NCBI GenBank assembly: GCA_949291945.1
Contig: CASEXH010000030.1
Location: 1 to 48,370, forward strand
Direction of reading: 5' to 3'
DNA from: an uncultured Bacillota bacterium
GTDB taxonomy: Bacteria > Bacillota > Clostridia > Lachnospirales > Lachnospiraceae
Length of the DNA stretch: 48,370 nucleotides
A program made the translations under genes and the position numbers. The first letter of the stretch is position 1. Each line of letters opens with the position of its first letter. Below are positions 8,263 to 16,812 of the stretch, one piece after another. The notes below the pieces were generated by a model that searched no databases, was not told the DNA's origin, and saw only the letters and a list, made by a program, of their open reading frames with translations.

Positions 8263-9174
8263 ATGGATTATATTTTAGAGACAACAGGACTGAAAAAGTC
8301 CTTCAAAGGAACTGTTGCTGTAAATGACGTTTCGATTCATGTTCCAAAAGGAAGTATCTATGGCTTTGTGGGGCCAAATGGAGCAGGAAAAAGCACCATT
8401 ATGAAAATGATCCTGGATCTGATCCAGCCTGACGAAGGAGAAGTCTATCTCTTTGGTGAAAAGGTCACAAACTCCAGCTATGAAATCTTTAAAAAAGCGG
8501 GTTCTATCATTGAAAATCCCTACTTTTATGAAAAAATGACCGCCCGCCAAAACCTGGAACTTCATTGCGAATATATGGGCTTTCCCAACAAGGAACGGAT
8601 AGATGAGGTATTGGAGATCGTTGGGCTGGCAAATGTCAGCGGAAAGCAGGTCCGGCAATACTCATTAGGAATGAAGCAGCGGCTGGCCATCGCAAGAGCT
8701 ATTCTTGCCAGACCGGAATTCTTGATCCTGGATGAACCCATCAATGCTTTGGACCCTGAAGGCATACGGGAAATGCGGGAGCTGTTCCAACAGCTGAATC
8801 AGGAAAATGAGACTACCATCTTTATCTCCAGCCACATTCTCTCAGAGGTGGATCTGATTGCTGACACCATCGGGATTATCCAACAGGGAAAGCTGCTGGC
8901 GGAACTGCCTATGGAGGAGATCCATAAACGTCAGGCAGAATACATCAGCCTTCAGGTTGACAACACTGCCCGCAGCGCCGCCGTTCTTGAAAAAATGGGC
9001 ATCACAGATTTCCAGGTATTAGACGAAGAATTTATACGCATTTACGGTTCGGATATTTCAGGGAAAGTCCTGTCCGAGGCCCTTATTAAAAACGGCGTTG
9101 GCCTGGAAAGTTTAGGACGCAGACATGACACACTGGAGGATTATTTCTTCCAGCTCACTAAAGGAGGGAAATGA
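8263..9174 (+). CDS. ABC transporter ATP-binding protein (BcrA-like)
   Basis: The 303-residue ATPase has Walker A GPNGAGKST (about residues 38-46), the signature YSLGMKQRL, Walker B LILDEPINALDP and the switch His in SSHILSE. The C-terminal extension of about 80 residues is typical of bacitracin/lantibiotic-exporter ATPases (BcrA, LanF type). AGGAGG precedes ATG 8263. It pairs with the ABC-2 permease that starts 2 nt after its stop. Together with the two-component system upstream it is best read as a drug or peptide export/immunity unit; substrate unknown. Confidence 0.9.
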   Translation: MDYILETTGLKKSFKGTVAVNDVSIHVPKGSIYGFVGPNGAGKSTIMKMILDLIQPDEGEVYLFGEKVTNSSYEIFKKAGSIIENPYFYEKMTARQNLELHCEYMGFPNKERIDEVLEIVGLANVSGKQVRQYSLGMKQRLAIARAILARPEFLILDEPINALDPEGIREMRELFQQLNQENETTIFISSHILSEVDLIADTIGIIQQGKLLAELPMEEIHKRQAEYISLQVDNTARSAAVLEKMGITDFQVLDEEFIRIYGSDISGKVLSEALIKNGVGLESLGRRHDTLEDYFFQLTKGGK

Positions 9175-9175
9175 C

Positions 9176-9868
9176 ATGGCACATCTTCTGAAACTGGAAA
9201 TGAAAAAATTCCGTCTGTTACCCAATATCCTGTTCACTTTAGCTGCTGTGCTCTTCAGCATACTATTTATTACCGTATCCCTGGTTGACAGTATGACAGA
9301 CCCATCCCAGACAAAAGACAGCTTTGAAAGCACCTTTCTTGTGATCGGCCTTTTGATGTCTTTTATCTTTCTTGTATATTCCTCAGTCCTCACCTCACGG
9401 CTGGTGATCCGGGAGTATGAGCAGAAAACCATTACCATCCTGTTTTCCTATCCTCTGAACCGGGAACAGCTGATCATCAGTAAACTGATCATTATCATGG
9501 CCTATACGGCAATATCCATGACTGTGGGATATATCTGCTGCAGCGGATATATGATCCTGGCAGACAGATTCTTTGATACGCTGGCAGGCTCCTTTGAACT
9601 TCATTTTCTTCAGACATGGATACCCACGGCCCTGATCACAGTAGCTGTATGTACCATTTTATCCCTATGGCCATTTATAATCGGAATGGTCCATAAGTCA
9701 GTTCCGGCAACTATCGTGACCTCTTTGATCGTCATTGTACTGCGGCAGTTAATGATCACCAAAAATCCTTCCAATCAGGAATCCCTGCTGCAGATTTTCC
9801 TTGTCGCTGTAGTTACATTTATCTTTTCCTTTCTTATATTCAGAAAGAAAGTGGCCGAACTATACTGA
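9176..9868 (+). CDS. ABC-2 type transporter permease
   Basis: The 230-residue integral membrane protein starts MAHLLKLEMKKFR, with AAAGGAGG overlapping the end of the ATPase gene. I count about six hydrophobic segments (around residues 17-37, 56-76, 101-125, 140-165, 170-195 and 200-222). The ABC-2 signature area SRLVIREYEQKTITILFSYP lies after the second. It forms the membrane half of the exporter encoded with the preceding ATPase. Confidence 0.88.
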   Translation: MAHLLKLEMKKFRLLPNILFTLAAVLFSILFITVSLVDSMTDPSQTKDSFESTFLVIGLLMSFIFLVYSSVLTSRLVIREYEQKTITILFSYPLNREQLIISKLIIIMAYTAISMTVGYICCSGYMILADRFFDTLAGSFELHFLQTWIPTALITVAVCTILSLWPFIIGMVHKSVPATIVTSLIVIVLRQLMITKNPSNQESLLQIFLVAVVTFIFSFLIFRKKVAELY

Positions 9869-9940
9869 AAAGACCAGTGGTCTGTTTCCTGATATATGCC
9901 CTTACACATATATAGAAATGCAGATTCTGTTTTTTGCTTG

Positions 9941-9995
9941 CGCCTCTCTTTTAAACGTAGTAAGATGAACCTGCGAATAGAAGGGAGGCGTTTTT
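9941..9995 (+). terminator. Intrinsic terminator after the ABC transporter operon
   Basis: CGCCTCTCTTT (9941-9951) pairs imperfectly with GAAGGGAGGCG (9980-9990), with two G-U pairs, followed by TTTTT (9991-9995). The loop is long (about 28 nt). It lies after the rightward permease gene and before the convergent aldo/keto reductase gene. Confidence 0.6.
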
Positions 9996-10033
9996 ATATG
10001 GATCAGAAAATAGGCCATCTTCCAATTCTCCTT

Positions 10034-10870
10034 TTAGTACCAATCATGCTTCTCATTTCGGTCCAGAAGGGCAATCTGCGCCATTTCCTCGTCTGTAAGC
10101 TCGAAACCGAGCAAATCCAGGTTCTCCCTGATGTGATCAGGGTTGCTGGAGCCTGGGATAACACACACGCCTTTTTGCAAATTCCAGCGGAGAATTACCT
10201 GAGCCGTAGATTTTCTATGTATTGCTGCAATCTCTCGCAGCAGGGGATTATTCAGCATTGACTCCGTGTATCCCCGCCCGCCTAACGGATACCAGCCCTG
10301 GACAACAATCCCTTTATTCTGGATGTGTTCTACCACCGGACTGTCCTGATAATACGGGTGGATCTCATTCTGGATCAGGGCTGGTTTTATGGAAACCTTC
10401 GGCAGGAAAGAGTCCGTCTCACGGATATAGTAGCAGGAGATACCGGCATTGCGTACTTTTCCGTCCTGTATGGCTTTTTCGATGGCTTTATATGCCGCCA
10501 CATCGTTTGAGGCCGGATGGTGTAGGAGCATCATGTCAATGTAACCAATGTCCAGCTTTTTCAGCGCCTCGTCAATGGCTTTGGCGGCATGGCGGTACTG
10601 GTTTGGGTACAGTTTGGTCTGCACAAAGATTTCTTCCCGCACCACACCGGATTTGCGGATACCTTCGCCTACTTCTCTCTCATTTCCGTAGAAGGACGCA
10701 GTGTCAATCAGGCGGTATCCGCTTTTTATGGCGGCAATCACCGCATTTGTGCATGTACTTCCGTGCAGAGCATAGGTGCCAAGGCCTACTGTCGGCAGGT
10801 CATACCCGCTATTTAACCGTATCACAGGGGCAAAACCGCTTTTTCCATTTTTCAAATCAATACCACTCAT
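10034..10870 (-). CDS. Aldo/keto reductase (AKR5-like)
   Basis: The 278-residue protein starts MSGIDL (ATG 10870, GAGGTG upstream). It has the AKR catalytic tetrad: D56 and Y61 in LIDTASFYGN, K86 in VQTKLY and H117 in LLHHP. The NAD(P)H-binding C-terminal segment reads VIPGSSNPDHIRENLDLLGF. It is a soluble NADPH-dependent carbonyl reductase of the 2,5-diketogluconate reductase class; substrate unknown. The start codon lies inside the 3' end of the truncated paralogue upstream (14-nt overlap), so the two were a tandem duplicate pair in one operon, divergent from the LysR gene at 12567. Confidence 0.9.
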   Translation of the reverse strand: MSGIDLKNGKSGFAPVIRLNSGYDLPTVGLGTYALHGSTCTNAVIAAIKSGYRLIDTASFYGNEREVGEGIRKSGVVREEIFVQTKLYPNQYRHAAKAIDEALKKLDIGYIDMMLLHHPASNDVAAYKAIEKAIQDGKVRNAGISCYYIRETDSFLPKVSIKPALIQNEIHPYYQDSPVVEHIQNKGIVVQGWYPLGGRGYTESMLNNPLLREIAAIHRKSTAQVILRWNLQKGVCVIPGSSNPDHIRENLDLLGFELTDEEMAQIALLDRNEKHDWY

Positions 10871-11273
10871 GTTTTTCACCTCTTTCCAGATCTGCAATCT
10901 GAGCCATTTCCTCATCGGTCAGCTCAAAACCAAAAATATCTAAATTTTCCCGGATGTGGTCGGGATTGCTGGAGCCCGGATTCACCACTATACCCCGCTG
11001 CAAATTCCACCGGAGGATCACCTGTGCCGAAGTCACGCCATGATCTTTTGCAATGGCGGAAATCACTTCATCTCCGAACAGCTCGCTAGTGTGCCCTCTG
11101 CCGCCAAAGGGGGAATAGCCGTTTACTACGATACCCAAGTCTTGAATATAGGGAACTACCTCCTGTTCCTGATAGTAGGGATGAATTTCATTCTGCACCA
11201 CGGCAGGAGTGATATGAACCTGAGGCAGAAATTCTTCTAATTCCTCAATATACCAGTTAGACAGACCAATTCC
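10857..11273 (-). pseudogene. Aldo/keto reductase, C-terminal remnant
   Basis: The frame encodes only the C-terminal half of an AKR, beginning around GIGLSNWYIEELEEFLPQ and continuing through VVQNEIHPYYQ, AQVILRWNLQRG and NPGSSNPDHIRENLD to EKHEWY. The N-terminal half with the D, Y, K and H catalytic residues is absent. Upstream of about 11273 the same DNA becomes the 3' end of an alpha/beta hydrolase gene in another frame, so a deletion fused the two genes. Its C-terminal 39 residues are very close to the intact neighbour, indicating a former tandem pair. Confidence 0.88.
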
Positions 11274-12157
11274 TTGTTCTCCGGATTCGGATTGCCTTTC
11301 ATCATGGCAGCATAAGCATCCTTGCTGAAATAGCAGGAATGAGCCTTTTCACCGTGAATAATCAGCACAGCGGAGCGGATCTCGTTGCTGTACCGAAGGA
11401 TGGGCTGGTTCATAAAAGACATAGTGCCGGTTACATTCCAGCCGCCGTTGGAGTTCAGCGAACGGACATGATAGCCTCGCTGGGTTTTGTAATAGTCATG
11501 GTAATCTTTCACATAGAAGGGAGCGTCCTCCGGTACCTCTGCCGCTATGCCGCCGCCAAGAGCATAGGAGCTATTTTTGTAGTCCCAGGTTCGCTGGGCG
11601 TTCAGGGCATTTTTCTTCTCGTACCGGGCAGTCTCGCTGTTCTCTGCATCAAAATAGCCGTTGGCGTTCACACGGGCCATGTCGTACATTGTGGAGGCCA
11701 CAGTGGCCTTAATCCGTGTGTCCAGCGCCGCCGCATTTAGAGCCATGCCGCCCCAGCCGCAAATGCCGATAATCCCGATTTTCTCCAGGTCTACATCTTC
11801 CCGCAGGGAGAGATAGTCCACCGCCGCCTGAAAATCCTCCGTGTTAATGTCCGGGGACGCCATATAACGGGGCTGGCCGCCGCTCTCACCGGTAAAGGAG
11901 GGGTCAAAGGCTATGGTCAAAAATCCACGCTCCGCCATAGTCTGGGCATACAGACCGGCAGCTTGCTCCTTCACTGCCCCGAAGGGACCGCAAACGGCGA
12001 TAGCCGCCAACTTACCCTCGGCGTTCTTAGGCTTATACAAATCAGCGGCCAGAGTGATGCCATAACGATTGTGGAAAGTCACCTTGCTGTGATCCACCTT
12101 GCCGCTCTGTGGGAAGGTCTTATCCCATTCCTGTGTCAAAACCAATTTTTCTTCCAT
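11237..12157 (-). pseudogene. Alpha/beta hydrolase, C-terminally truncated
   Basis: This is a DLH/YcjY-like alpha/beta hydrolase with a nucleophile elbow GICGWGG (a Cys-type elbow as in dienelactone hydrolase) and the Asp-loop region VLIIHGEKAHS. Homology stops at GNPNPENKEL, after which 11 unrelated residues come from reading the aldo/keto reductase remnant out of frame. The missing tail would hold the catalytic His, so activity is probably lost. The start ATG 12157 has GGAGG 9 nt upstream and is sound. It lies downstream of a 75-residue gene in an operon divergent from a LysR regulator. Confidence 0.82.
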
Positions 12158-12192
12158 ATCAAAATACCTCCGTTCAATATTTTCTTACAAAT

Positions 12193-12420
12193 TCAGCATT
12201 CTTGTTTCATGGTGTAAATTAAATAGTCCAGGCAATCAATCCTGTTCTGACTGACATGAACCTGATCTAAAAGCGATGCTCTGTGCAAAGAAAGGAGTCT
12301 GAATTGTTCCTGCCTCTTTCCTTCCTTTTGCAGTTGTAAATATTTTTGAATCATAGCCTCATCGCAGCCTGCATCTTTCAAGTTACGGAGAAGCCGTGTC
12401 ATCTCTGGAATCTCACCCAT
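12193..12420 (-). CDS. Small conserved helical protein
   Basis: The 75-residue product (MGEIPEMTRLLRNLKDAGCDE...) is predicted all-helical, with a likely coiled coil over residues 25-70. AAAGGAGG lies 7 nt before the ATG. It resembles the C-terminal effector coiled coil of MerR-like proteins, but has no DNA-binding domain. It is the first gene of the leftward operon (this gene, hydrolase, AKR remnant, AKR) behind a good promoter. Function unknown. Confidence 0.7.
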   Translation of the reverse strand: MGEIPEMTRLLRNLKDAGCDEAMIQKYLQLQKEGKRQEQFRLLSLHRASLLDQVHVSQNRIDCLDYLIYTMKQEC

Positions 12421-12444
12421 TTGACTGCCTCCTTTACAGTTCCT

Positions 12445-12529
12445 ATTATATTGTTGTGATAAATAAATAGCAAATACCTAATTCAAAAACCATGTTTTGC
12501 TTTACAGGCATAACACAAAATGCTACAAT
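12445..12529. promoter_or_regulatory. Divergent promoters of the LysR gene and its operon
   Basis: Leftward: TTGCTA (12473-12468) and TATAAT (12450-12445), spacer 17 bp. Rightward: TTTACA (12501-12506) and TACAAT (12524-12529), spacer 17 bp. The two -35 elements are under 30 bp apart, the usual arrangement for a LysR protein that binds between and controls both directions. Confidence 0.65.
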
Positions 12530-12566
12530 TGACCACAATAACCTATAGCATGTAAGGAGGACTAAT

Positions 12567-13460
12567 ATGGAAATCAGAGTGCTTCGATATTTTTTAGCGA
12601 TTGCCAGAGAGGGCAGCATTACAAATGCGGCCAGTTTTCTGCATGTAACACAGCCAACGCTTTCTAGGCAAATCCGTGATTTGGAAGAAGAACTGGGACA
12701 AAAACTTTTCACTCGTGGAAGCCACAATATGACCTTAACTGCAGAAGGGATGATTTTGCGGAAACGTGCGGAAGAAATCATCTCTATGGTCGATAAAACA
12801 GAAGCAGAATTTAACTCTATGGAAAATGTGGTTGGCGGTGATATTTATATTGGAGGAGGAGAAACGGAGGCCATTCGGCTGATAGCGGAAATTGCTCACG
12901 ACCTTCGGGAAGACTATCCCGATGTCCATTATCATCTTTACAGTGGAAATTCTGAAGATGTGACTGAGCGCCTAGATAAAGGTCTGCTTGATTTTGGCAT
13001 CCTGATTCAACCGGCAGATATTTCCAAATATGACTATATCAATATTCCGGCCAAAGATACATGGGGTGTTGTAATGCGGCGTGACAGTCCTTTGGCTGAG
13101 AAAGAAATGATCCAAAAAGAAGATTTGCTGAGTGTTCCACTGATCTGTTCCCGGCAGGCGATTTCCGGGGATCGGAAGGACAACGAATTTGCCGGGTGGT
13201 TTGGGGAAGATTTTGATAAGCTGGATATTGTCACTACATTTAATCTGGTATACAATGCGGCAATCATGGTTGAAGCTGGGATCGGATATGCAATAACAAT
13301 TGATAAGATAGCGAATACTACGGAAAGCAGCAATCTTTGCTTCAGACCATTAGAACCACGACTTGATTCAGGATTAAACGTAATTTGGAAGAAGTACCAG
13401 GTGTTTTCTTCGGCAGCAGGATTGTTTCTGGAAAAATTACGTGAAAATTTTGGGGGTTAA
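12567..13460 (+). CDS. LysR family transcriptional regulator
   Basis: This 297-residue, full-length LysR protein has a winged HTH in residues 1-60 (MEIRVLRYFLAIAREGSITNAA, VTQPTLSRQIRDLE) and a periplasmic-binding-like effector domain from about 90 to 290. AAGGAGG precedes ATG 12567. It is divergent from the small protein/hydrolase/aldo-keto reductase operon, the probable target. The broken LysR at 2143-2882 and the fragment at 20320-20469 are close relatives (shared EAGxGxA and WKKYQVFS segments), so this is the only intact copy of three in the window. Confidence 0.92.
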   Translation: MEIRVLRYFLAIAREGSITNAASFLHVTQPTLSRQIRDLEEELGQKLFTRGSHNMTLTAEGMILRKRAEEIISMVDKTEAEFNSMENVVGGDIYIGGGETEAIRLIAEIAHDLREDYPDVHYHLYSGNSEDVTERLDKGLLDFGILIQPADISKYDYINIPAKDTWGVVMRRDSPLAEKEMIQKEDLLSVPLICSRQAISGDRKDNEFAGWFGEDFDKLDIVTTFNLVYNAAIMVEAGIGYAITIDKIANTTESSNLCFRPLEPRLDSGLNVIWKKYQVFSSAAGLFLEKLRENFGG

Positions 13461-13683
13461 TAACCGAAGAGGTTTTCCGCCCGAAAATTGATGAATATGA
13501 CCCTTCTTCTTCGTGAGAGGGATTTATTTTGTCTTTTTTTGAATTCATCACTTGACATTGTGGCAAATATTTCCCAATCTTCGGCAGCTTCGCCCTAGAA
13601 TGAAATGGATTTTTGCAGCCCAGAATAACATTATCCGGAGATTCGGCTGCAGTATCCACCGGATCTCTTTTTTAAAGGCTTCT

Positions 13684-13797
13684 CTAACCAATTCCTGCCA
13701 AAATCCAGCCTCCTGCTGCAATAACAAGAATCCCAAAAGTCCTTCCCAAAACCTTTGCCCGCTTATCCCCCAGCCATATCTTATAATTCCTTCTCAT
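13684..13797 (-). CDS. Possible 37-residue membrane peptide overlapping GNAT 3' end
   Basis: A frame from ATG 13797 to a TAG at 13684 encodes MRRNYKIWLGDKRAKVLGRT followed by a single hydrophobic helix (FGILVIAAGG...). It overlaps the GNAT gene by 17 nt. The basic head plus one membrane helix is what a real small membrane protein looks like, but no strong ribosome binding site precedes it. It may instead be a leftover gene end. The remainder of 13461-13683 holds no gene; the T-rich stretch near 13520 may end the LysR transcript. Confidence 0.3.
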   Translation of the reverse strand: MRRNYKIWLGDKRAKVLGRTFGILVIAAGGWILAGIG

Positions 13798-14239
13798 AAA
13801 TATACCGCTGACGCCTCATGCCCTGGTTCTCATAAAATCTCCTGGCCTTTTCATTAAATTCCCAGACCATAAGGTCCAGCCGTTTTGCTCCGGCTTTTCT
13901 CCCTCTCTCTTCCATTTCCCGGTAAAGCTGTGAGGCAATACCTTTTCCCCGGTAGTCTCTGTCTACCACCAGATCGTCCATATACAGTGTCCTCATCTCT
14001 ACCATGCCGCTTTTCTTCCGGAGAGTTCCTATACACAGGCCGATAACCTTACCCTCCTCCTGGCTGACAATGGCAATAGTCTCTGGATCATTCACGATCT
14101 TTTCAAATTCTTCTTGGGAATAGGGGTGCTCCAGTTCTGTATACAGATCCGGTCTTCCTTGTACATGAAGCTCATGGAGTTCCTTCATAAGCCTGTCAAT
14201 TTCCGGGTAATCTTTGCTTTCCATATCTCGTATTTCCAT
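13781..14239 (-). CDS. GNAT family N-acetyltransferase
   Basis: This 152-residue single-domain GNAT carries the acetyl-CoA pyrophosphate-binding motif DYRGKGIASQL (Q/RxxGxG/A) at about residues 95-105, preceded by the core strand LYMDDLVVD, and ends with FYENQGM. It is soluble and transfers acetyl from acetyl-CoA to an amine; the substrate cannot be told from sequence. It lies just downstream of tag on the same strand (35-nt gap), possibly in one transcript. Confidence 0.88.
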   Translation of the reverse strand: MEIRDMESKDYPEIDRLMKELHELHVQGRPDLYTELEHPYSQEEFEKIVNDPETIAIVSQEEGKVIGLCIGTLRKKSGMVEMRTLYMDDLVVDRDYRGKGIASQLYREMEERGRKAGAKRLDLMVWEFNEKARRFYENQGMRRQRYIYEKEL

Positions 14240-14274
14240 CTCTGTCTCCTCTTTCTGTCTTTTTTATCTTTTCT

Positions 14275-14877
14275 TTACTGTTCTTTCTCTCTTCTCTTTC
14301 TGACCGTGTCTGATATTTCCAGAAGCTCCGAAAACCTGAAGCAGGAATCCAGATGATCATTAATGATCCCGCAGGCCTGGAGGTGAGAGTATACCGTAAC
14401 CGATCCCATATACTTCATACCCCGTTTTTTCAGGTCCTGGCTGACCCGGTCTGAAAGACCGTTCCTGGCCGGGATCTCCCCTTTTTGATGTCCTGTATAC
14501 AGATAAGTTTTTTCTTTGGTAAAACTCCAGATATATCTGCTGAAAGATCCCCATTCCCTGCGGATCTCCTGAAAGCATCTGGCATTATGGATCACTGCTT
14601 CAATCTTCCTTCTGGAGCGGATCATACCTTCCGTATTTAAGATCCGCTCAATGTCTGCCTCCCCATACTCCGCCACTTTGTCAAAATCAAAGTTCTCAAA
14701 ACACTGGCGGAAAATCTCCCGCTTCTGGATCATCATATTCCAGTTCAGGCCGCACTGCATAACCTCCATCATGAGAAACTCAAATTGTTTCCGGTCGTTC
14801 CTTAAGGGAACGCCCCACTCCTCGTCATGGTAGCGGATCATTTTCTCATTGGAAAGACACCATTTACATCTGTTCAT
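14275..14877 (-). CDS. tag: DNA-3-methyladenine glycosylase I
   Basis: The 200-residue protein starts MNRCKWCLSNEKMIRYHDEEWGVP. The N-terminal Cys and His of the zinc site, the HDEEWG motif and GLNWNMMIQKRE match Tag, with later family segments such as GEADIERILNTEGMIRSRRKI. The enzyme removes 3-methyladenine from alkylated DNA. Of ATGs 6 nt apart, I chose 14877 because GGAGG stands 8 nt before it and only 2 nt before the other. It is followed by a GNAT gene and divergent from the Bce-type operon. Confidence 0.92.
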   Translation of the reverse strand: MNRCKWCLSNEKMIRYHDEEWGVPLRNDRKQFEFLMMEVMQCGLNWNMMIQKREIFRQCFENFDFDKVAEYGEADIERILNTEGMIRSRRKIEAVIHNARCFQEIRREWGSFSRYIWSFTKEKTYLYTGHQKGEIPARNGLSDRVSQDLKKRGMKYMGSVTVYSHLQACGIINDHLDSCFRFSELLEISDTVRKRREKEQ

Positions 14878-14938
14878 GATCATTTCCTCCGCTGCTTTAT
14901 TTTCTATAAATCATATCACAACCCGTACAAAAAGTCAT

Positions 14939-14967
14939 TTGTGAGACAATAAGGATTTTGATATAAT
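14939..14967 (+). promoter_or_regulatory. Promoter of the Bce-type regulatory operon
   Basis: TTGTGA (14939-14944) and TATAAT (14962-14967) have a 17-bp spacer and sit about 50 bp before the response regulator start. Confidence 0.65.
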
Positions 14968-15019
14968 GGGAACAGCAAACCCTGCATTATGATATTTATC
15001 ATGGAATTGGAGCAAGAAA

Positions 15020-15688
15020 ATGAAGCACAAAATCCTGATCATTGAAGATGATCCAACAATACAGACACAGTTAAAAAATCTCTTGTCTTATAATGGCTAT
15101 GAAGTTGAGGCAGTTACTGATTTTTCAAAGGTAATGGAGCAATTAAAGGCTTTTGCACCTCATTTAGTCCTGTTGGATATAAAACTGCCGGGAAACAGCG
15201 GTTTTGAAATCTGTTCCCAGATCCGCACCTTTTCCCATATACCCATTATATTTGTGACAAGCAGCAGCACAGATATGGACGAATTGAACAGTATCCTGAC
15301 GGGCGGGGACGCATTTATCACAAAGCCTTATAATATAGCGATCTTACTTGCCAAAATTGCAGCTCTATTGCGGCGGGCCTATGGTTCCGTCCAGGCTGAA
15401 GTACTGACCTGGAATGATGCGGATTTACATTTGGAGGGCGGTTTCCTAGAATACAAGGGGCAAAAGGCGGATCTGACAAAAAATGAGTTAAAGATCCTCT
15501 ACTATCTTTTTAAGAATGCAGGAAAAATCTGTCCCCGCAATGACATTGTGGATTTTCTCTGGGACAATCAGCTTTATATTGATGATAACGCCCTTAGTGT
15601 GAATATGTCCCGTATCCGTGAAAAGCTGGCCTCTATCGGTCTGAAAGGCTTTATCAAAACAAAACACAGACAGGGGTATACATTATGA
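15020..15688 (+). CDS. BceR-type response regulator
   Basis: The 222-residue OmpR-family regulator has D10-D11 and phospho-acceptor D53 (LLDIKLPGNSG), the conserved Lys in FITKPYN, and a C-terminal winged helix (LTKNELKILYYLFKNAGKICPRNDI ... VNMSRIREKL). GGAG lies 7 nt before ATG 15020. The gene order RR-HK-ABC ATPase-large permease is diagnostic of the BceRS-BceAB class that senses bacitracin and related peptides. It likely activates the transporter genes through the palindrome at 16711-16730. Confidence 0.92.
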   Translation: MKHKILIIEDDPTIQTQLKNLLSYNGYEVEAVTDFSKVMEQLKAFAPHLVLLDIKLPGNSGFEICSQIRTFSHIPIIFVTSSSTDMDELNSILTGGDAFITKPYNIAILLAKIAALLRRAYGSVQAEVLTWNDADLHLEGGFLEYKGQKADLTKNELKILYYLFKNAGKICPRNDIVDFLWDNQLYIDDNALSVNMSRIREKLASIGLKGFIKTKHRQGYTL

Positions 15689-16698
15689 ACGGCGGACAAT
15701 ATCTGAAAGATCAACTGCCTGTCCTTCTGATCAATCTGCTGAGTATGCTGGCTCTGGCCCTGTTTTTGATGGCAAACGGAAATGGTCTGCAGATTATTTT
15801 ATTCATTCTTGCCGTCTGGCTCCTGGTCCTGGTTTTATGTCTGCTGTCTTTCTACTTTTCACGGAAAAAATATTTGAATAGATTGCTGGATATGGCGGAG
15901 CAGTTAGAAGAACGGTATTTGCTGCCGGAAGTCATGGAAGCGCCGGAAAGAGCCGATGATCAGGTATTTTATCAGATTATGAAAATGGCGGAAAAGTCTA
16001 TGCTGGAGAGAATAAGCGGGATACAAAGAGAACGAAAGGAATATAAAGAATACATCGAGCAGTGGATACACGAAGTAAAAACACCGATCACAGCCATGAA
16101 ACTGATCTGTGAAAATAATCCCGGTCCTTTTACCAGGGATCTGATGGCCGAAGTGGAAAATGTCAACCGCTTCACGGAGCAGGCTCTGTACTTTGCCCGC
16201 AGCGAGCATGCAGAAAAGGATTATTCTGTCCGTGAAATCCACCTAAGCGATGTGGTCCATGAAGCCATCGCAGACAACAAGTACCTGCTGCGGCAAAATC
16301 ATGTGGCAATTACCGTAGAGGACATGGACGATGTGGTATATACAGATGATAAATGGGTACGTTTTATCTTAGACCAGCTTATCAGCAATGCCGTAAAATA
16401 TCGTACAGACCAGCCGGTTTTACACTTTTGTACCCGGAAAGAAAATGACCGGGTCCTCTTGTCTGTGGAGGATAACGGCATAGGCATACCGCCAGGGGAT
16501 CTGCCCCGGATTTTTGAAAAAGGTTTTACCGGGGAAAACGGACGAAGGATCCACAGTTCTACGGGGATCGGCCTATACCTTTGCAGATGTCTTTGTGATA
16601 AGCTGGGGATCAGAATTTCCGCCAGTTCCAAAGGCAAAGGAACCATAATTTCTCTCTCCTTTCATATCAACGATTTTGTCTCCGGAGTGCAGGGCTGA
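15685..16698 (+). CDS. BceS-type intramembrane-sensing histidine kinase
   Basis: The 337-residue kinase has two closely spaced membrane helices (about residues 10-30 and 35-57) with almost no loop, the hallmark of intramembrane-sensing kinases. The H-box is WIHEVKTPI (H129); the ATPase domain has LISNAVKY, DNGIGIP and STGIGLYL. Its ATG overlaps the regulator stop (ATGA). Such kinases do not bind the peptide; they read flux through the partner BceAB transporter encoded just downstream. Confidence 0.93.
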   Translation: MNGGQYLKDQLPVLLINLLSMLALALFLMANGNGLQIILFILAVWLLVLVLCLLSFYFSRKKYLNRLLDMAEQLEERYLLPEVMEAPERADDQVFYQIMKMAEKSMLERISGIQRERKEYKEYIEQWIHEVKTPITAMKLICENNPGPFTRDLMAEVENVNRFTEQALYFARSEHAEKDYSVREIHLSDVVHEAIADNKYLLRQNHVAITVEDMDDVVYTDDKWVRFILDQLISNAVKYRTDQPVLHFCTRKENDRVLLSVEDNGIGIPPGDLPRIFEKGFTGENGRRIHSSTGIGLYLCRCLCDKLGIRISASSKGKGTIISLSFHINDFVSGVQG

Positions 16699-16710
16699 CT
16701 GGCTCTGCAC

Positions 16711-16730
16711 TTCTTACATTTCTGTAAGAA
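16711..16730. promoter_or_regulatory. Candidate BceR-type operator upstream of the ABC transporter
   Basis: TTCTTACA (16711-16718) and TGTAAGAA (16723-16730) form a perfect 8-bp inverted repeat with a 4-nt spacer, in the 114-nt gap before the ATPase gene. A further GTAAGAAAACA follows at 16735. A candidate -10 (TACAAT 16772-16777) lies downstream. The site type and position fit binding by the response regulator encoded upstream (inference). Confidence 0.6.
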
Positions 16731-16812
16731 CCGGGTAAGAAAACATGATACAAAAAGACATGAACAGGGATTACAATAAAGGCATAAAAAGTTTCAGAAG
16801 GGAGAAGAACCT

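Noticed and set aside
9896..10261. Rightward frame opposite the aldo/keto reductase
   Set aside because: It is the antisense shadow of the well-supported reductase gene and spans the terminator at 9941-9995.
13505..13545. Intrinsic terminator after the LysR gene
   Set aside because: CCCTT...AGAGGG forms only a 4-5 bp stem before the T-rich stretch. It is possible but too weak to list as a terminator.
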